NCBI GenBank assembly: GCA_016931295.1
Contig: JAFGEZ010000023.1
Coordinates: 1-36,257 of the forward strand
DNA from: Candidatus Krumholzibacteriota bacterium
Lineage (GTDB): Bacteria > Krumholzibacteriota > Krumholzibacteriia > Krumholzibacteriales > Krumholzibacteriaceae
Length of the DNA stretch: 36,257 nt
Direction: 5' to 3'
The translations under genes and the position numbers were made by a program. Within the stretch, counting starts at the first letter, position 1; each line of letters opens with the position of its first letter. The notes under the pieces are model-generated. The model worked only from the letters and a program-made list of their open reading frames with translations, was not told the DNA's origin and searched no databases. Of this stretch, positions 1 through 7,085 are shown in pieces.

Positions 1-1200
1 GTCGATGTCGATCACCTCGTGCGTCGTGCGGAACCGGTCGCGCACGGCGGCGACGACGTCGAACTTCCGCTCGTCCTCGCAGGCGATCCGGATCTCCGGC
101 GTGCTCACCAGAACGGGCAGGTCGGCGAGGAGCTCGCTGAGCGGCCGGTCGGCGGCCGAGACGATCTCGAGCAGCCGGCAGGCCGCGTAGATCGCGTCGT
201 CGTACCCGAAGTACCGGTCGGCGAAGAAGATGTGGCCGCTCATCTCGCCGGCGAGGAGCGCCTTCTCGTCGCGCATCTTCTTCTTGATCAGTGAGTGCCC
301 CGTCTTCCACATGATCGGCCTGCCGCCGTGGCGGAGGATATCCTCGCCGAGGCTCTCCGAGCACTTGACCTCGAAGATGACCGCCGCGCCGGGATTCGCC
401 TCGAGGACGTTCCGCGCGAAGAGGGCGAGCAGGCGATCCCCCCAGAGGATCGTTCCCTGGTCGTCGATGACGCCGATGCGATCCGAGTCGCCGTCGAAAC
501 CGACGCCGAGCTCGAGTTTGTTCTTCTCGACGACCGCGCGCAGGTCGAGGAGGTTCTCCTCGACGGTCGGGTCGGGATGATGGTTGGGATACCGGCCGTC
601 CGGCTCCATGAAGAGCATGGCCGGCGCGCAGCCGAGGCGCTCGAAGAGGGCGCCGGCGACGATGCCGCTCGTGCCGTTCCCCCCGTCGGCGGCGAACCGC
701 ACCGGACGCTCGAGCCGGATGCCTCCGGCCACGTGATCGACGTAGTCGTCGAGGACGTCCATCCTCTCGAGTCCGGCGGTCTTTTCCCGCTCGAGCGGTC
801 CGCGGGAAAGCTCCCACAGCTCGTGGATGTCCTTCCCGTAGATCGTCCCCTCGCCGCGGAGGACCTTGAACCCGTTGAACTCGCCGGGATTGTGGCTCGC
901 CGTGATCATGACGCCGCCGATGAAGCCGTGGCGTCGCGACGCGAAATAGAAGACGGGCGTCGGAACGGTGCCGATGTCGACGACGCCCACGCCACCGCCC
1001 CGCAGCCCCGCGGAGAGCGCCTCGAAGAAGCTGTCGCTGTGGGTGCGGTTGTCCCGGCCGACGACGGTCCGGTCGATACCGTCGCGGACGAAGGTCGCGG
1101 CGATCGCCGCGCCGAGCGTCCGTACGCGATCCTCGTCGAGATCCTCCCCGACGACACCGCGTATGTCATACTCCCTGAATATCTTTTCCGGAATATCGAT
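1..1200 (-). CDS. algC: Phosphomannomutase/phosphoglucomutase, C-terminus cut by window edge
   Basis: Interconverts hexose 6-phosphate and hexose 1-phosphate in the cytoplasm, supplying nucleotide-sugar synthesis. The 400 codons present show the family landmarks in order: FREYDIRG near the N-terminus, the phosphoserine loop TASHNP with Ser102, the Mg2+ loop DGDSD at Asp236/238/240, and the sugar-specificity loop GEMSGH at 319-323. The family is usually about 450-460 residues, so roughly 50 C-terminal residues (phosphate-binding domain 4) lie beyond position 1. No ATG, GTG or TTG occurs between the in-frame upstream stop (1228-1230) and the conserved N-terminus. An ideal AAAAGGAGG (1208-1216) sits 7 nt before an ATC codon at 1198-1200, so I call ATC as the start. 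It lies 27 nt downstream of rplI and could feed the polysaccharide genes in this window. PMM/PGM fits better than GlmM because of the FREYDIRG and GEMSGH motifs. Confidence 0.9.
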   Translation of the reverse strand, partial: MDIPEKIFREYDIRGVVGEDLDEDRVRTLGAAIAATFVRDGIDRTVVGRDNRTHSDSFFEALSAGLRGGGVGVVDIGTVPTPVFYFASRRHGFIGGVMITASHNPGEFNGFKVLRGEGTIYGKDIHELWELSRGPLEREKTAGLERMDVLDDYVDHVAGGIRLERPVRFAADGGNGTSGIVAGALFERLGCAPAMLFMEPDGRYPNHHPDPTVEENLLDLRAVVEKNKLELGVGFDGDSDRIGVIDDQGTILWGDRLLALFARNVLEANPGAAVIFEVKCSESLGEDILRHGGRPIMWKTGHSLIKKKMRDEKALLAGEMSGHIFFADRYFGYDDAIYAACRLLEIVSAADRPLSELLADLPVLVSTPEIRIACEDERKFDVVAAVRDRFRTTHEVIDID

Positions 1201-1227
1201 GGCCGGGCCTCCTTTTCGGACGATCCG

Positions 1228-1671
1228 CTATTCCTTCACCACCCAGATCTTGACCGGCACCTCGACCTCGCGGTGGAGACGGACCGGAACGGAATAGACG
1301 CCGAGGGTCTTGATCGGCTCCTCGAGCACGACCATGCGGTGGTCCACCTCGAAGCCCTGCAGGGCGATCGCCTCGGCGATGTTGTGCGCCGTGACGGAGC
1401 CGTAGAGCTTGTCTTCCTCGCCCGCCTGTACGACGATCGTGCAGGAGAGGTCCTTCATCTTCCCGGCGAGGGACTCGACACTCCGGCGAAGCTGCTCGTC
1501 GCGCTTCGTGCGGAGGCGGGATTCCTCCTCGATCACCTTGCGGCTCGCCGCCGTCGCCGGCACGGCGAGCTTCTTCGGCAGCAGGTAGTTCCGCGCGTAG
1601 CCGTCCTTGACCCTGACCAGGTCGCCCCGCTCGCCGAGCCCGTCGATTGTCTCCCTCAGAATGATCTCCAT
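1228..1671 (-). CDS. rplI: 50S ribosomal protein L9
   Basis: Structural protein of the large ribosomal subunit, near the base of the L1 stalk. The 147-residue product has the normal family length. It starts MEIILRETIDGLGERGD and carries the conserved N-domain segment VKDGYARNYLLPK, followed by the long connecting helix and the C-terminal domain (LYGSVT, EEPIKTLG). A GGGGGGTGAGG ribosome-binding site precedes the ATG and overlaps the rpsR stop codon region, so translation of the two genes is probably linked. It is the third gene of rpsF-rpsR-rplI. Its TAG stop is also the in-frame stop that bounds the upstream extension of the phosphomannomutase gene. Confidence 0.98.
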   Translation of the reverse strand: MEIILRETIDGLGERGDLVRVKDGYARNYLLPKKLAVPATAASRKVIEEESRLRTKRDEQLRRSVESLAGKMKDLSCTIVVQAGEEDKLYGSVTAHNIAEAIALQGFEVDHRMVVLEEPIKTLGVYSVPVRLHREVEVPVKIWVVKE

Positions 1672-1683
1672 GCCCTCACCCCC

Positions 1684-1944
1684 CTAGCGGTAGTAGATCT
1701 TGACGAACGGGATCAGGGCGATCATCCGGGCCCGCTTGATCGCCTGGGCCAGCTCGCGCTGGTGCTTCGCGCAGGTGCCCGTGATGCGGCGAGGGGTGAT
1801 CTTCCCCCGGTCCGTGATGAAGCGCCTGAGCAGCATCTCGTTCTTGTAGTCGATGTTGATCTTGTCGACGCAGAAGCGACACGGTTTGTTGGTCGTCTTC
1901 TTTTCCTTCTTCTTCTTGCGTTTCGCTACTGTCTTTCCGGCCAT
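1684..1944 (-). CDS. rpsR: 30S ribosomal protein S18
   Basis: Small-subunit platform protein that binds 16S rRNA as a heterodimer with S6. The 86 residues begin with a very basic lysine-rich N-terminal tail, then CRFC, the [16 protein letters not shown] core and a TGTCAKHQ segment. The two cysteines of CRFC plus the later Cys and His look like a zinc-binding (C+) form of S18; zinc binding is inferred from the motif only. The GGAGGAG ribosome-binding site overlaps the end of rpsF, and only 4 nt separate the rpsF stop from this ATG. Unlike Firmicutes (ssb) or enterics (priB), no single-strand-binding gene sits between rpsF and rpsR. Confidence 0.98.
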   Translation of the reverse strand: MAGKTVAKRKKKKEKKTTNKPCRFCVDKINIDYKNEMLLRRFITDRGKITPRRITGTCAKHQRELAQAIKRARMIALIPFVKIYYR

Positions 1945-1948
1945 CTCG

Positions 1949-2284
1949 TCACTCCTCCGCGGTCTCGGTCGCCGGAGCCTCCGCCGCCGCGGGGCGCGGA
2001 TGGTCGTCGACGATGATCATGTGCCTGAGGACGGCGTCGTCGAACCGGAATACGCGGTTCAACTCGGCCAGGATGTCATTGTCACCCGTGAATCTGAGCA
2101 GGGTGTACGTTCCCTCGTGACGCTTCTTGATCGGATAGGCGAGCTTCCGCTTGCCCCACGGATCGACGCCTGTCACCTCGCCGCCGCGCGACGCGATGAT
2201 CTCGCCGAAACGTTTCGATTTCTCCTTGATCGTGGAATCGTCGAGGGACGCATCGAGTATGTACACACACTCGTACGTTCTCAT
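1949..2284 (-). CDS. rpsF: 30S ribosomal protein S6
   Basis: Partner of S18 on the 30S platform. The 111-residue protein has the usual fold markers: [11 protein letters not shown] at the start, [20 protein letters not shown] in the middle, and [30 protein letters not shown]. The tail is short and acidic ([12 protein letters not shown]). The ATG at 2284 follows a GGGAGGT ribosome-binding site. First gene of the operon, with its own sigma-70-type promoter at 2377-2405 and an approximately 85-nt leader that contains two hairpins. Confidence 0.98.
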   Translation of the reverse strand: MRTYECVYILDASLDDSTIKEKSKRFGEIIASRGGEVTGVDPWGKRKLAYPIKKRHEGTYTLLRFTGDNDILAELNRVFRFDDAVLRHMIIVDDHPRPAAAEAPATETAEE

Positions 2285-2313
2285 GTGATGGGACCTCCCT
2301 TCGGACTCGTTCG

Positions 2314-2336
2314 ACCTTCCGTCCCGTGCGGAAGGT
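2314..2336 (-). promoter_or_regulatory. rpsF: Hairpin in the rpsF leader, candidate S6:S18 regulatory element
   Basis: A perfect 8-bp stem (2314-2321 with 2329-2336) closes a 7-nt loop, about 30 nt before the rpsF start codon. Leaders of rpsF operons in many phyla carry an RNA motif bound by the S6:S18 complex, with a CCG presented in a bulge. Here a CCG occurs but it pairs within the stem, so the match is only positional. A second small hairpin with a GAG loop lies at 2351-2365. Confidence 0.4.
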
Positions 2337-2376
2337 AGGGATGATTTCTATCCGGCCTCGCCGGACGGTACGGGCC

Positions 2377-2405
2377 AATATATCACACGTCTCCGGGCCG
2401 GTCAA
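2377..2405 (-). promoter_or_regulatory. Sigma-70-type promoter of rpsF-rpsR-rplI
   Basis: On the minus strand a TTGACC -35 box (2400-2405) and a TATATT -10 box (2377-2382) are separated by exactly 17 bp. The -35 box contains the stop codon of pth (2402-2404), so the promoter is wedged against the end of the upstream gene. The predicted transcription start is near 2370, giving a leader of about 85 nt before rpsF. Confidence 0.8.
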
Positions 2406-2998
2406 GCGGGGTTTTCCCCGTCCGCCGCTTCGCCGGCGCGGCGGTTGTGTGCCTGCATCGCCGCATCGAGGCCGCGCCGCACGGCCAGTTCCAGGCCGGC
2501 GACCGCCTCGTCGATCATCCGGTCGACTGCCGGCTCGTCCTCGGCGGGAAAGGGCTCGAGCACCCAGTCGCTCCACCGGTCCGCCGACGGCGGCGAGCCG
2601 ACGCCGAGACGGAGCCGCGGCCAGTTCTCGTCGCCGAGCGCCCCGACGATCGATTCGAGCCCGCGGTGCCCCCCGCTGCCGCCGCGGAGACGGAAACGGA
2701 CGAGACCGAGCGGGAGATTGATGTCGTCGCAGACGACGAGGATCGAGCGGTGGTCGGCGCCGCCCAGGGAGGCGAGGGCCCGCCCGGAGAGGTTCATCAT
2801 GGTCTGGGGCTTGAGGAGGCGCACGATGCGGCCGCCCATCCGGACGGCCGTCTCGAGCGCCGGCCCCGGCGCCCGCCGCCACTCGAGGCGGCGCCGCTCG
2901 GCGAGGCGATCGAGCACCATGAAACCGAGATTGTGCCTCGTGAGGCGGTATTCGTCTCCCGGGTTACCGAGACCGCAGACGAGCGAGATCGCCGACAT
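2402..2998 (-). CDS. pth: Peptidyl-tRNA hydrolase
   Basis: Recycles peptidyl-tRNA released from stalled ribosomes by cutting the ester bond between peptide and tRNA. The 198-residue product shows the family signature: GLGNPG with Asn12, the catalytic His22 in TRHN, Asn69 in the KPQTMMNLSG loop, and DDINLPLG followed by GGSGGHRGLESI. The family is about 190 residues, so it is full length. It lies directly after rplY (12 nt gap), the widely conserved ctc-pth pairing. Its stop codon is embedded in the -35 box of the rpsF promoter. Confidence 0.97.
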   Translation of the reverse strand: MSAISLVCGLGNPGDEYRLTRHNLGFMVLDRLAERRRLEWRRAPGPALETAVRMGGRIVRLLKPQTMMNLSGRALASLGGADHRSILVVCDDINLPLGLVRFRLRGGSGGHRGLESIVGALGDENWPRLRLGVGSPPSADRWSDWVLEPFPAEDEPAVDRMIDEAVAGLELAVRRGLDAAMQAHNRRAGEAADGENPA

Positions 2999-3010
2999 GG
3001 GAAGACCGGA

Positions 3011-3679
3011 TCACTCCCCGCCGCCGGACTCCTCGGCGCCCTCTTCCGCCGCTGCCTCGACGGCGGCGGCGGCCGCTTCGGCCTCCTCCTCCTCGGGCGT
3101 GAGCTCGCGCTTCTTCGGCGGAGAGACGTGGGCCAGGGTCACCGATTCGTCGTCGAGGAATTCGAGGTCCCCGTAGGCGGCGACGACGTCGCCCACGTGA
3201 ATCGACTGCCCGATCATCAGATCGGAGATGTCCACCTCGATCGCCTCGGGGATCGAGCGGGGAATGGTCTTCACCATCACCTCGCGGATGCCGTGATCGA
3301 GGATGCCGCCGAACTCCTTCACGCCGATGGCCGTTCCGACGAGCCGCACCGGCACGCCGACCTTCACCATCTCGCCGAAGGCGATCCGCTGGAAGTCGAC
3401 GTGGCAGATCTCGCCGGAGACGGGATGATGCTGGACCTCGCGGATCAAGGTCATCGTGCCCGATTCGTCGAGACCGTCCACCTCGAGGGTGAGAATGATG
3501 TGCTCGCTCTTGGCGTGATGCAGGACATGCGACAGATCGCCGGCGGAGACAGCCATCGGCACGGATTCCTTGTCGTGCCCGTACAGGACCGCCGGCACCT
3601 CTCCCCCGCCGCGAAGTTGCTGCGCCGCCTTCGTGCCCCCCGCCTCGCGGACGCGGGCCTTCAATACGATCTCCTGCAT
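3011..3679 (-). CDS. rplY: 50S ribosomal protein L25, long CTC form
   Basis: Binds 5S rRNA in the large subunit. The 222-residue product is the long (CTC/TL5) form, with an N-terminal 5S rRNA-binding domain (KARVREAGGTKAAQQLRGGGEVPAVLYG) followed by the beta-rich C-terminal domain (GVPVRLVGTAIGVKEFGGIL). The tail after about residue 185 is low-complexity, rich in Glu and Ala, a common feature of this form. It sits 13 nt after prs and 12 nt before pth, the same order as prs-ctc-pth in Bacillus. CTC is a general-stress protein in Bacillus; nothing here shows stress control. Confidence 0.96.
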   Translation of the reverse strand: MQEIVLKARVREAGGTKAAQQLRGGGEVPAVLYGHDKESVPMAVSAGDLSHVLHHAKSEHIILTLEVDGLDESGTMTLIREVQHHPVSGEICHVDFQRIAFGEMVKVGVPVRLVGTAIGVKEFGGILDHGIREVMVKTIPRSIPEAIEVDISDLMIGQSIHVGDVVAAYGDLEFLDDESVTLAHVSPPKKRELTPEEEEAEAAAAAVEAAAEEGAEESGGGE

Positions 3680-3692
3680 GGTCGCCTCCAGG

Positions 3693-4625
3693 CTAGATGA
3701 ACAGATTGCTTACCGATTCCTCGTTGTGGATCCGCCTGATCGCCTCGCCGAGAAGCGGCGATACGTCGAGGATCCGCACCTTCCCGCACCGGTCGTGACC
3801 GGCGAACGGTATCGAGTTCGTGACGATCACTTCCTCGATGCAGGACGCTTCCAGCCGATCGAGGGCAGTCCCCGAGAAGACCGGATGCGTCGCCATGGCC
3901 AGGATCTTCCCCGCCCCCGCATTCTTGAGCGCCTCGGCGGCCTGCGTGATCGTGCCGGCGGTGGAGATGATATCGTCGAGAATGATGATATCGCTCCCGG
4001 CCACCTCACCGATGATGTTCATCAGCTCCGACTTGTCGGCCGTCGTTCGCCGCTTGTCCACGATGGCGAGCCTGGCGTTCATGCGCTTGGCGAACGCCCG
4101 CCCCATCTTGATTCCGCCGACGTCGGGGGAGACGATGGTGAGGTTCTTGAATTGCTTGCCCCTAATATAGTCGTACATCACGGGGGCCGCAAAAAGATTG
4201 TCGACCTGGATATCGAAAAATCCCTGGATCTGGGCCGCGTGGAGCTCGAGTGCCAAAACCCGCTGCACGCCGGTGACCGTGATGAGATTCGCCATGAGCT
4301 TCGCGGTGATCGGCACGCGGGGCTGGTCCTTGCGGTCCTGGCGGGCATAGCCGTAATAGGGGATCACCGTCGTGATCCGCTTGGCGGAGGCCCGCGAGCA
4401 GGCGTCCGCCATGACGAGCAGTTCGAGCAGGTTCTCGGCGGGCGGACAGGTCGGCTGGATGATGAAGACGTCGGTGCCCCGGATGTTCTCGTCGATGCGG
4501 ACGCTGATCTCGCCGTCCGAGAAGCGGCCGACCTGGACCTTGCAGAGCTTCATCCCGAGGTATTCGGCGATCTTGACGGAAAGCGCGTTGTTCGCGTTTC
4601 CTGAAATGAGCTTCAGCCTGTCCAT
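3693..4625 (-). CDS. prs: Ribose-phosphate pyrophosphokinase (PRPP synthetase)
   Basis: Makes PRPP from ribose 5-phosphate and ATP for purine, pyrimidine, histidine and NAD synthesis. The 310 residues match class I enzymes: KLISGNANNALSVKIA at the start, the flexible loop FSDGEISVRIDENIRG, the pyrophosphate region VVSPDVGGIKM, and the ribose-phosphate loop IIILDDIISTAGT. An AGAGGAG site precedes the ATG. A hairpin plus T9 tract ends about 20 nt before the start codon, so transcription from spoVG and tRNA-Gln must pass a terminator to reach prs. PRPP would also be the donor for the UbiA-family phosphoribosyltransferase-like enzyme at 7086-7976, if that assignment is right. Confidence 0.97.
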   Translation of the reverse strand: MDRLKLISGNANNALSVKIAEYLGMKLCKVQVGRFSDGEISVRIDENIRGTDVFIIQPTCPPAENLLELLVMADACSRASAKRITTVIPYYGYARQDRKDQPRVPITAKLMANLITVTGVQRVLALELHAAQIQGFFDIQVDNLFAAPVMYDYIRGKQFKNLTIVSPDVGGIKMGRAFAKRMNARLAIVDKRRTTADKSELMNIIGEVAGSDIIILDDIISTAGTITQAAEALKNAGAGKILAMATHPVFSGTALDRLEASCIEEVIVTNSIPFAGHDRCGKVRILDVSPLLGEAIRRIHNEESVSNLFI

Positions 4626-4645
4626 TGCACCACTCCTCTGCTCTC

Positions 4646-4669
4646 AAAAAAAAATGACCGGCCTGGTCA
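4646..4669 (-). terminator. Intrinsic terminator between tRNA-Gln and prs
   Basis: On the minus strand a 5-bp stem (4665-4669 with 4655-4659) around a 5-nt loop is followed at once by nine T residues (4646-4654). It lies 12 nt after the tRNA-Gln CCA end and ends about 20 nt before the prs ATG. The stem is short, so termination may be partial, which would let prs be expressed by readthrough. Confidence 0.7.
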
Positions 4670-4681
4670 CGGGCGGTATGA

Positions 4682-4755
4682 TGGCTGGGGCGGGAGGATT
4701 CGAACCTCCGATGCAGGATCCAAAGTCCTGTGTCTTGCCACTTGACGACGCCCCA
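4682..4755 (-). tRNA. tRNA-Gln (anticodon TTG)
   Basis: The 74-nt gene folds with a TGGGGCG/CGCCCCA acceptor stem, discriminator G and an encoded CCA end. The anticodon stem-loop CAGGA-CTTTGGA-TCCTG places TTG at positions 34-36. It lies 18 nt after spoVG and just before prs. A tRNA-Gln in this ispE/spoVG/prs neighbourhood is familiar from Deltaproteobacteria. Confidence 0.97.
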
Positions 4756-4773
4756 ATTGTTATCGTCGTCCGC

Positions 4774-5067
4774 TCAGTCTCCCGCGATCTCGATCCCCGC
4801 CTCCGCCTCGACCCGGGCGCGTTCCCGCTCGTAGGCCTCGACGATCTGGCTTTCCATCCAGCCGCGCGTGTCGTTGTTGATCGGGTGGGCGACGTCCTGG
4901 TAGGTGCCGTCGGGGCGTTTGCGGCTCGGCATCGCGACGAAGACCCCCTTCGCGCCCTCGATGATCTTCAGACCGCGTATCACGAAGCAATTGTCCAGGG
5001 TAATGCTGGCAAAGGCCTTGAGCTTGTTGTCTTCACGCAACGATATCCGTATCTCGGTGATCTCCAT
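4774..5067 (-). CDS. spoVG: SpoVG family regulatory protein
   Basis: Small RNA- and DNA-binding regulator, first known from Bacillus sporulation and also common in non-sporulating bacteria. The 97-residue protein shows the family core from the first residue: MEITEIRI, then LKAFASITLDNCFVIRGLKIIEG, then GVFVAMPSRK, and DVAHPIN ahead of a charged C-terminal helix. A G-rich site precedes the ATG. It lies 21 nt after ispE and 18 nt before tRNA-Gln. The ispE-spoVG-prs-ctc-pth order resembles Bacillus, but glmU is missing. Its target in this organism cannot be told from sequence. Confidence 0.95.
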   Translation of the reverse strand: MEITEIRISLREDNKLKAFASITLDNCFVIRGLKIIEGAKGVFVAMPSRKRPDGTYQDVAHPINNDTRGWMESQIVEAYERERARVEAEAGIEIAGD

Positions 5068-5088
5068 GTGGCCCCCCCTGAGTGAACA

Positions 5089-5967
5089 TCACTCCGTGTG
5101 GAGAATGGTCATGGCCTCGTCGATCGGCCTCGTGATTTCCGCGAATAACCCTTCGCCGCGCAACCCGTCCCGCATGCGTCGGGCCCGGTCCTCTTCCCGG
5201 TAGAGAGCGAAGCAGGCCGATCCGCTCCCGCTGAGGGAGCACAGATCCGGTCCGGAGTCCCGCATCGCACGGAGCACGCGCCCGACCCCGGGATGGTCGC
5301 GTGCAACGGCGCGTTCGAAGCTGTTGAATGTGTCCAGCGAGTCGTCCGGATATGCCTCCAATCCCTCCAACAACTTGGACAGTTTAGCCTTACGCTTTTC
5401 GGTTGTCAACAGAAAATCAAGCGCCGCGTAGGCCGCCGCCGTCGAGACGCTTTCGGGGGGTTTCGCGACGACGAACCATCCCCCGCGGAGTCCCGCGACG
5501 GGCTCCAGTTCCTCCCCCCGCCCCCGGCCGATCGCCGGCCGCCGCCTGACGAAGAAGGGCGCGTCGCTCCCGATTTGCAGCGCCAGCGAGGCGAGCGCGT
5601 CCTCGCCGAGACCGAGCCCGTAGAGATGATCGATCCCCGCCAGCACCCCCGCCGCGTCGCTGCTCCCCCCGCCGAGACCGGCACCGGCCGGAATGCGCTT
5701 GTGGACCTCGATGGCGACTCCCCCCGGCCGGCCGGCGGCGTCGAGAATCAGTGCCGCGGCGCGATGGCAGAGATTCGACTCGTCCCAGGGGATCGAAGGG
5801 TCGTTTCCCGCGAGATCGATCCCCGACGACCGCCTCTCGATGACGATCTCGTCGCGCAGGTCGACGGGCTGGAAGAAGGTGAGGATGTCGTGATAGCCGT
5901 CCGGCCTCGGCCCGAGCACCTCGAGATAGAGGTTCAGTTTCGCCGCGCACCGGACCGTGGCCGCCAT
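5089..5967 (-). CDS. ispE: 4-diphosphocytidyl-2-C-methyl-D-erythritol kinase
   Basis: GHMP-family kinase of the MEP isoprenoid pathway; it phosphorylates CDP-methylerythritol with ATP. The 292-residue product has AAKLNLYLEVLG (Lys10, Asn12), the glycine-rich ATP loop PAGAGLGGGSSDAAG at 93-107, catalytic Asp135 in GSDAPFF, and the C-terminal motif LSGSGSACFALY. The reading frame stays open far upstream through other genes. I chose the ATG at 5967 because it begins the conserved N-terminus and lies 5 nt after the DUF362 stop codon. The pathway supplies the polyprenyl carriers needed by the glycan genes immediately upstream. Confidence 0.96.
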   Translation of the reverse strand: MAATVRCAAKLNLYLEVLGPRPDGYHDILTFFQPVDLRDEIVIERRSSGIDLAGNDPSIPWDESNLCHRAAALILDAAGRPGGVAIEVHKRIPAGAGLGGGSSDAAGVLAGIDHLYGLGLGEDALASLALQIGSDAPFFVRRRPAIGRGRGEELEPVAGLRGGWFVVAKPPESVSTAAAYAALDFLLTTEKRKAKLSKLLEGLEAYPDDSLDTFNSFERAVARDHPGVGRVLRAMRDSGPDLCSLSGSGSACFALYREEDRARRMRDGLRGEGLFAEITRPIDEAMTILHTE

Positions 5968-5972
5968 GCCGG

Positions 5973-7067
5973 TCACCCCCGCGATCCGTCCCGGTAGGTC
6001 TCCCAGAGACGGCCCCACTTCGTCGCGCGGAACCGACGGATCTTGCGCCGGCCGATCGTCGGATACCAGAGGAGATCGTGGTAGAAGTTGGAGGCGGCCG
6101 GCGCCCAGACGACGAGGGGCGAATGCAGGGCGATCGTCTCGAGGAAGCGCAGGGGCCCCTTGCGGAGCATCTGGTCGCCCCAGATGACGAAACTGCGTTT
6201 CGTTTGGAAGTGGAAATCCAGTTTCTCGATGTCCTCGCCGACGATCTCGAGTTGTTCGATCCGTCCCTCGCCGAGGCCCCGTTCGGTGGCCCAGCGGATG
6301 TAGTCGATCGACATCGGGTCGAAACCCATGATCCTGGCCGCGACGGCGTCGATCGCGACGGAATCGCCGGAGGCGAGGATGAGGTCTCCGACGACCGGGT
6401 CCATCGTGCGCGGTCCCGCCCCGTCGCCGCAGACCGTGCCGTCCATGACGGCGAAGACGTTCGGATGGAGCTCGCGCTGCATGAGCATGAGATCGACGAG
6501 GACCTCGTGGATGTACTTGTGGGCGTAGTGCCGGACCTCCTTGAGCAGCCCCCCGAAGGCGTTCTTGATCGCGCCGGTGGTCGTGGAATGCCCGTGCGTC
6601 TTGACCGTGGGGAGATGCAGGATGTCCTTGCCGAGGAACATCTTCGGGATCTCGATCCCCTCGGGGAAGATCTCGTTCAGCTTGAGGAGCTCGGAGCGGA
6701 ACTCGTGGACCGTCCACTCGACCTCGGTGAGCGGGATGAAGGGAAGCCCGAACCGTTCGAGGATCGGCGACCAGAGGTTGTTCTTCGCCCCCTTGCGGGG
6801 ATTGGTCACGACCGTCTTGTTCTCGATCGGCAGGATCTGCTCCGGCCGGTACCCCCGGTGCTCGAGCAGGTCGCGGCAGACGCCCTCGAGCTGCCACGGC
6901 TGGCTCGAACAGGCGGGGAAATATTTCGTCCACGAGAGGTTGAGCTTGAGCATCAGCTCGCGCTCGGCGGTCAGGAACCGGTCGGCCCCCGCCGCGTCCA
7001 TCGCCCGATGGACGTCGTCGACGACCGATTCGGGCGTCGTTCTGATTACCGATACCGTGGAAGACAC
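5973..7067 (-). CDS. DUF362 domain protein without ferredoxin domain
   Basis: The biochemical role is unknown. The 364 residues match the DUF362 family, seen in MLKLNLSWTKYFPAC, the DILHLPTVKTHGHSTTTGAIKNAF region, and the pair DGTVCGDGAGPRTM and SVAIDAVAARIMGFDP. Many DUF362 proteins carry a C-terminal ferredoxin domain; here there is none, and Cys are few and scattered. The start is GTG at 7067 with an AAAGGAG site 4 nt upstream. It lies 18 nt after the UbiA-family gene and 5 nt before ispE. The position suggests a role linked to the lipid or glycan step encoded next door, which is inference. Confidence 0.85.
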   Translation of the reverse strand: MSSTVSVIRTTPESVVDDVHRAMDAAGADRFLTAERELMLKLNLSWTKYFPACSSQPWQLEGVCRDLLEHRGYRPEQILPIENKTVVTNPRKGAKNNLWSPILERFGLPFIPLTEVEWTVHEFRSELLKLNEIFPEGIEIPKMFLGKDILHLPTVKTHGHSTTTGAIKNAFGGLLKEVRHYAHKYIHEVLVDLMLMQRELHPNVFAVMDGTVCGDGAGPRTMDPVVGDLILASGDSVAIDAVAARIMGFDPMSIDYIRWATERGLGEGRIEQLEIVGEDIEKLDFHFQTKRSFVIWGDQMLRKGPLRFLETIALHSPLVVWAPAASNFYHDLLWYPTIGRRKIRRFRATKWGRLWETYRDGSRG

Positions 7068-7085
7068 GTTGCTCCTTTCGGGTTG

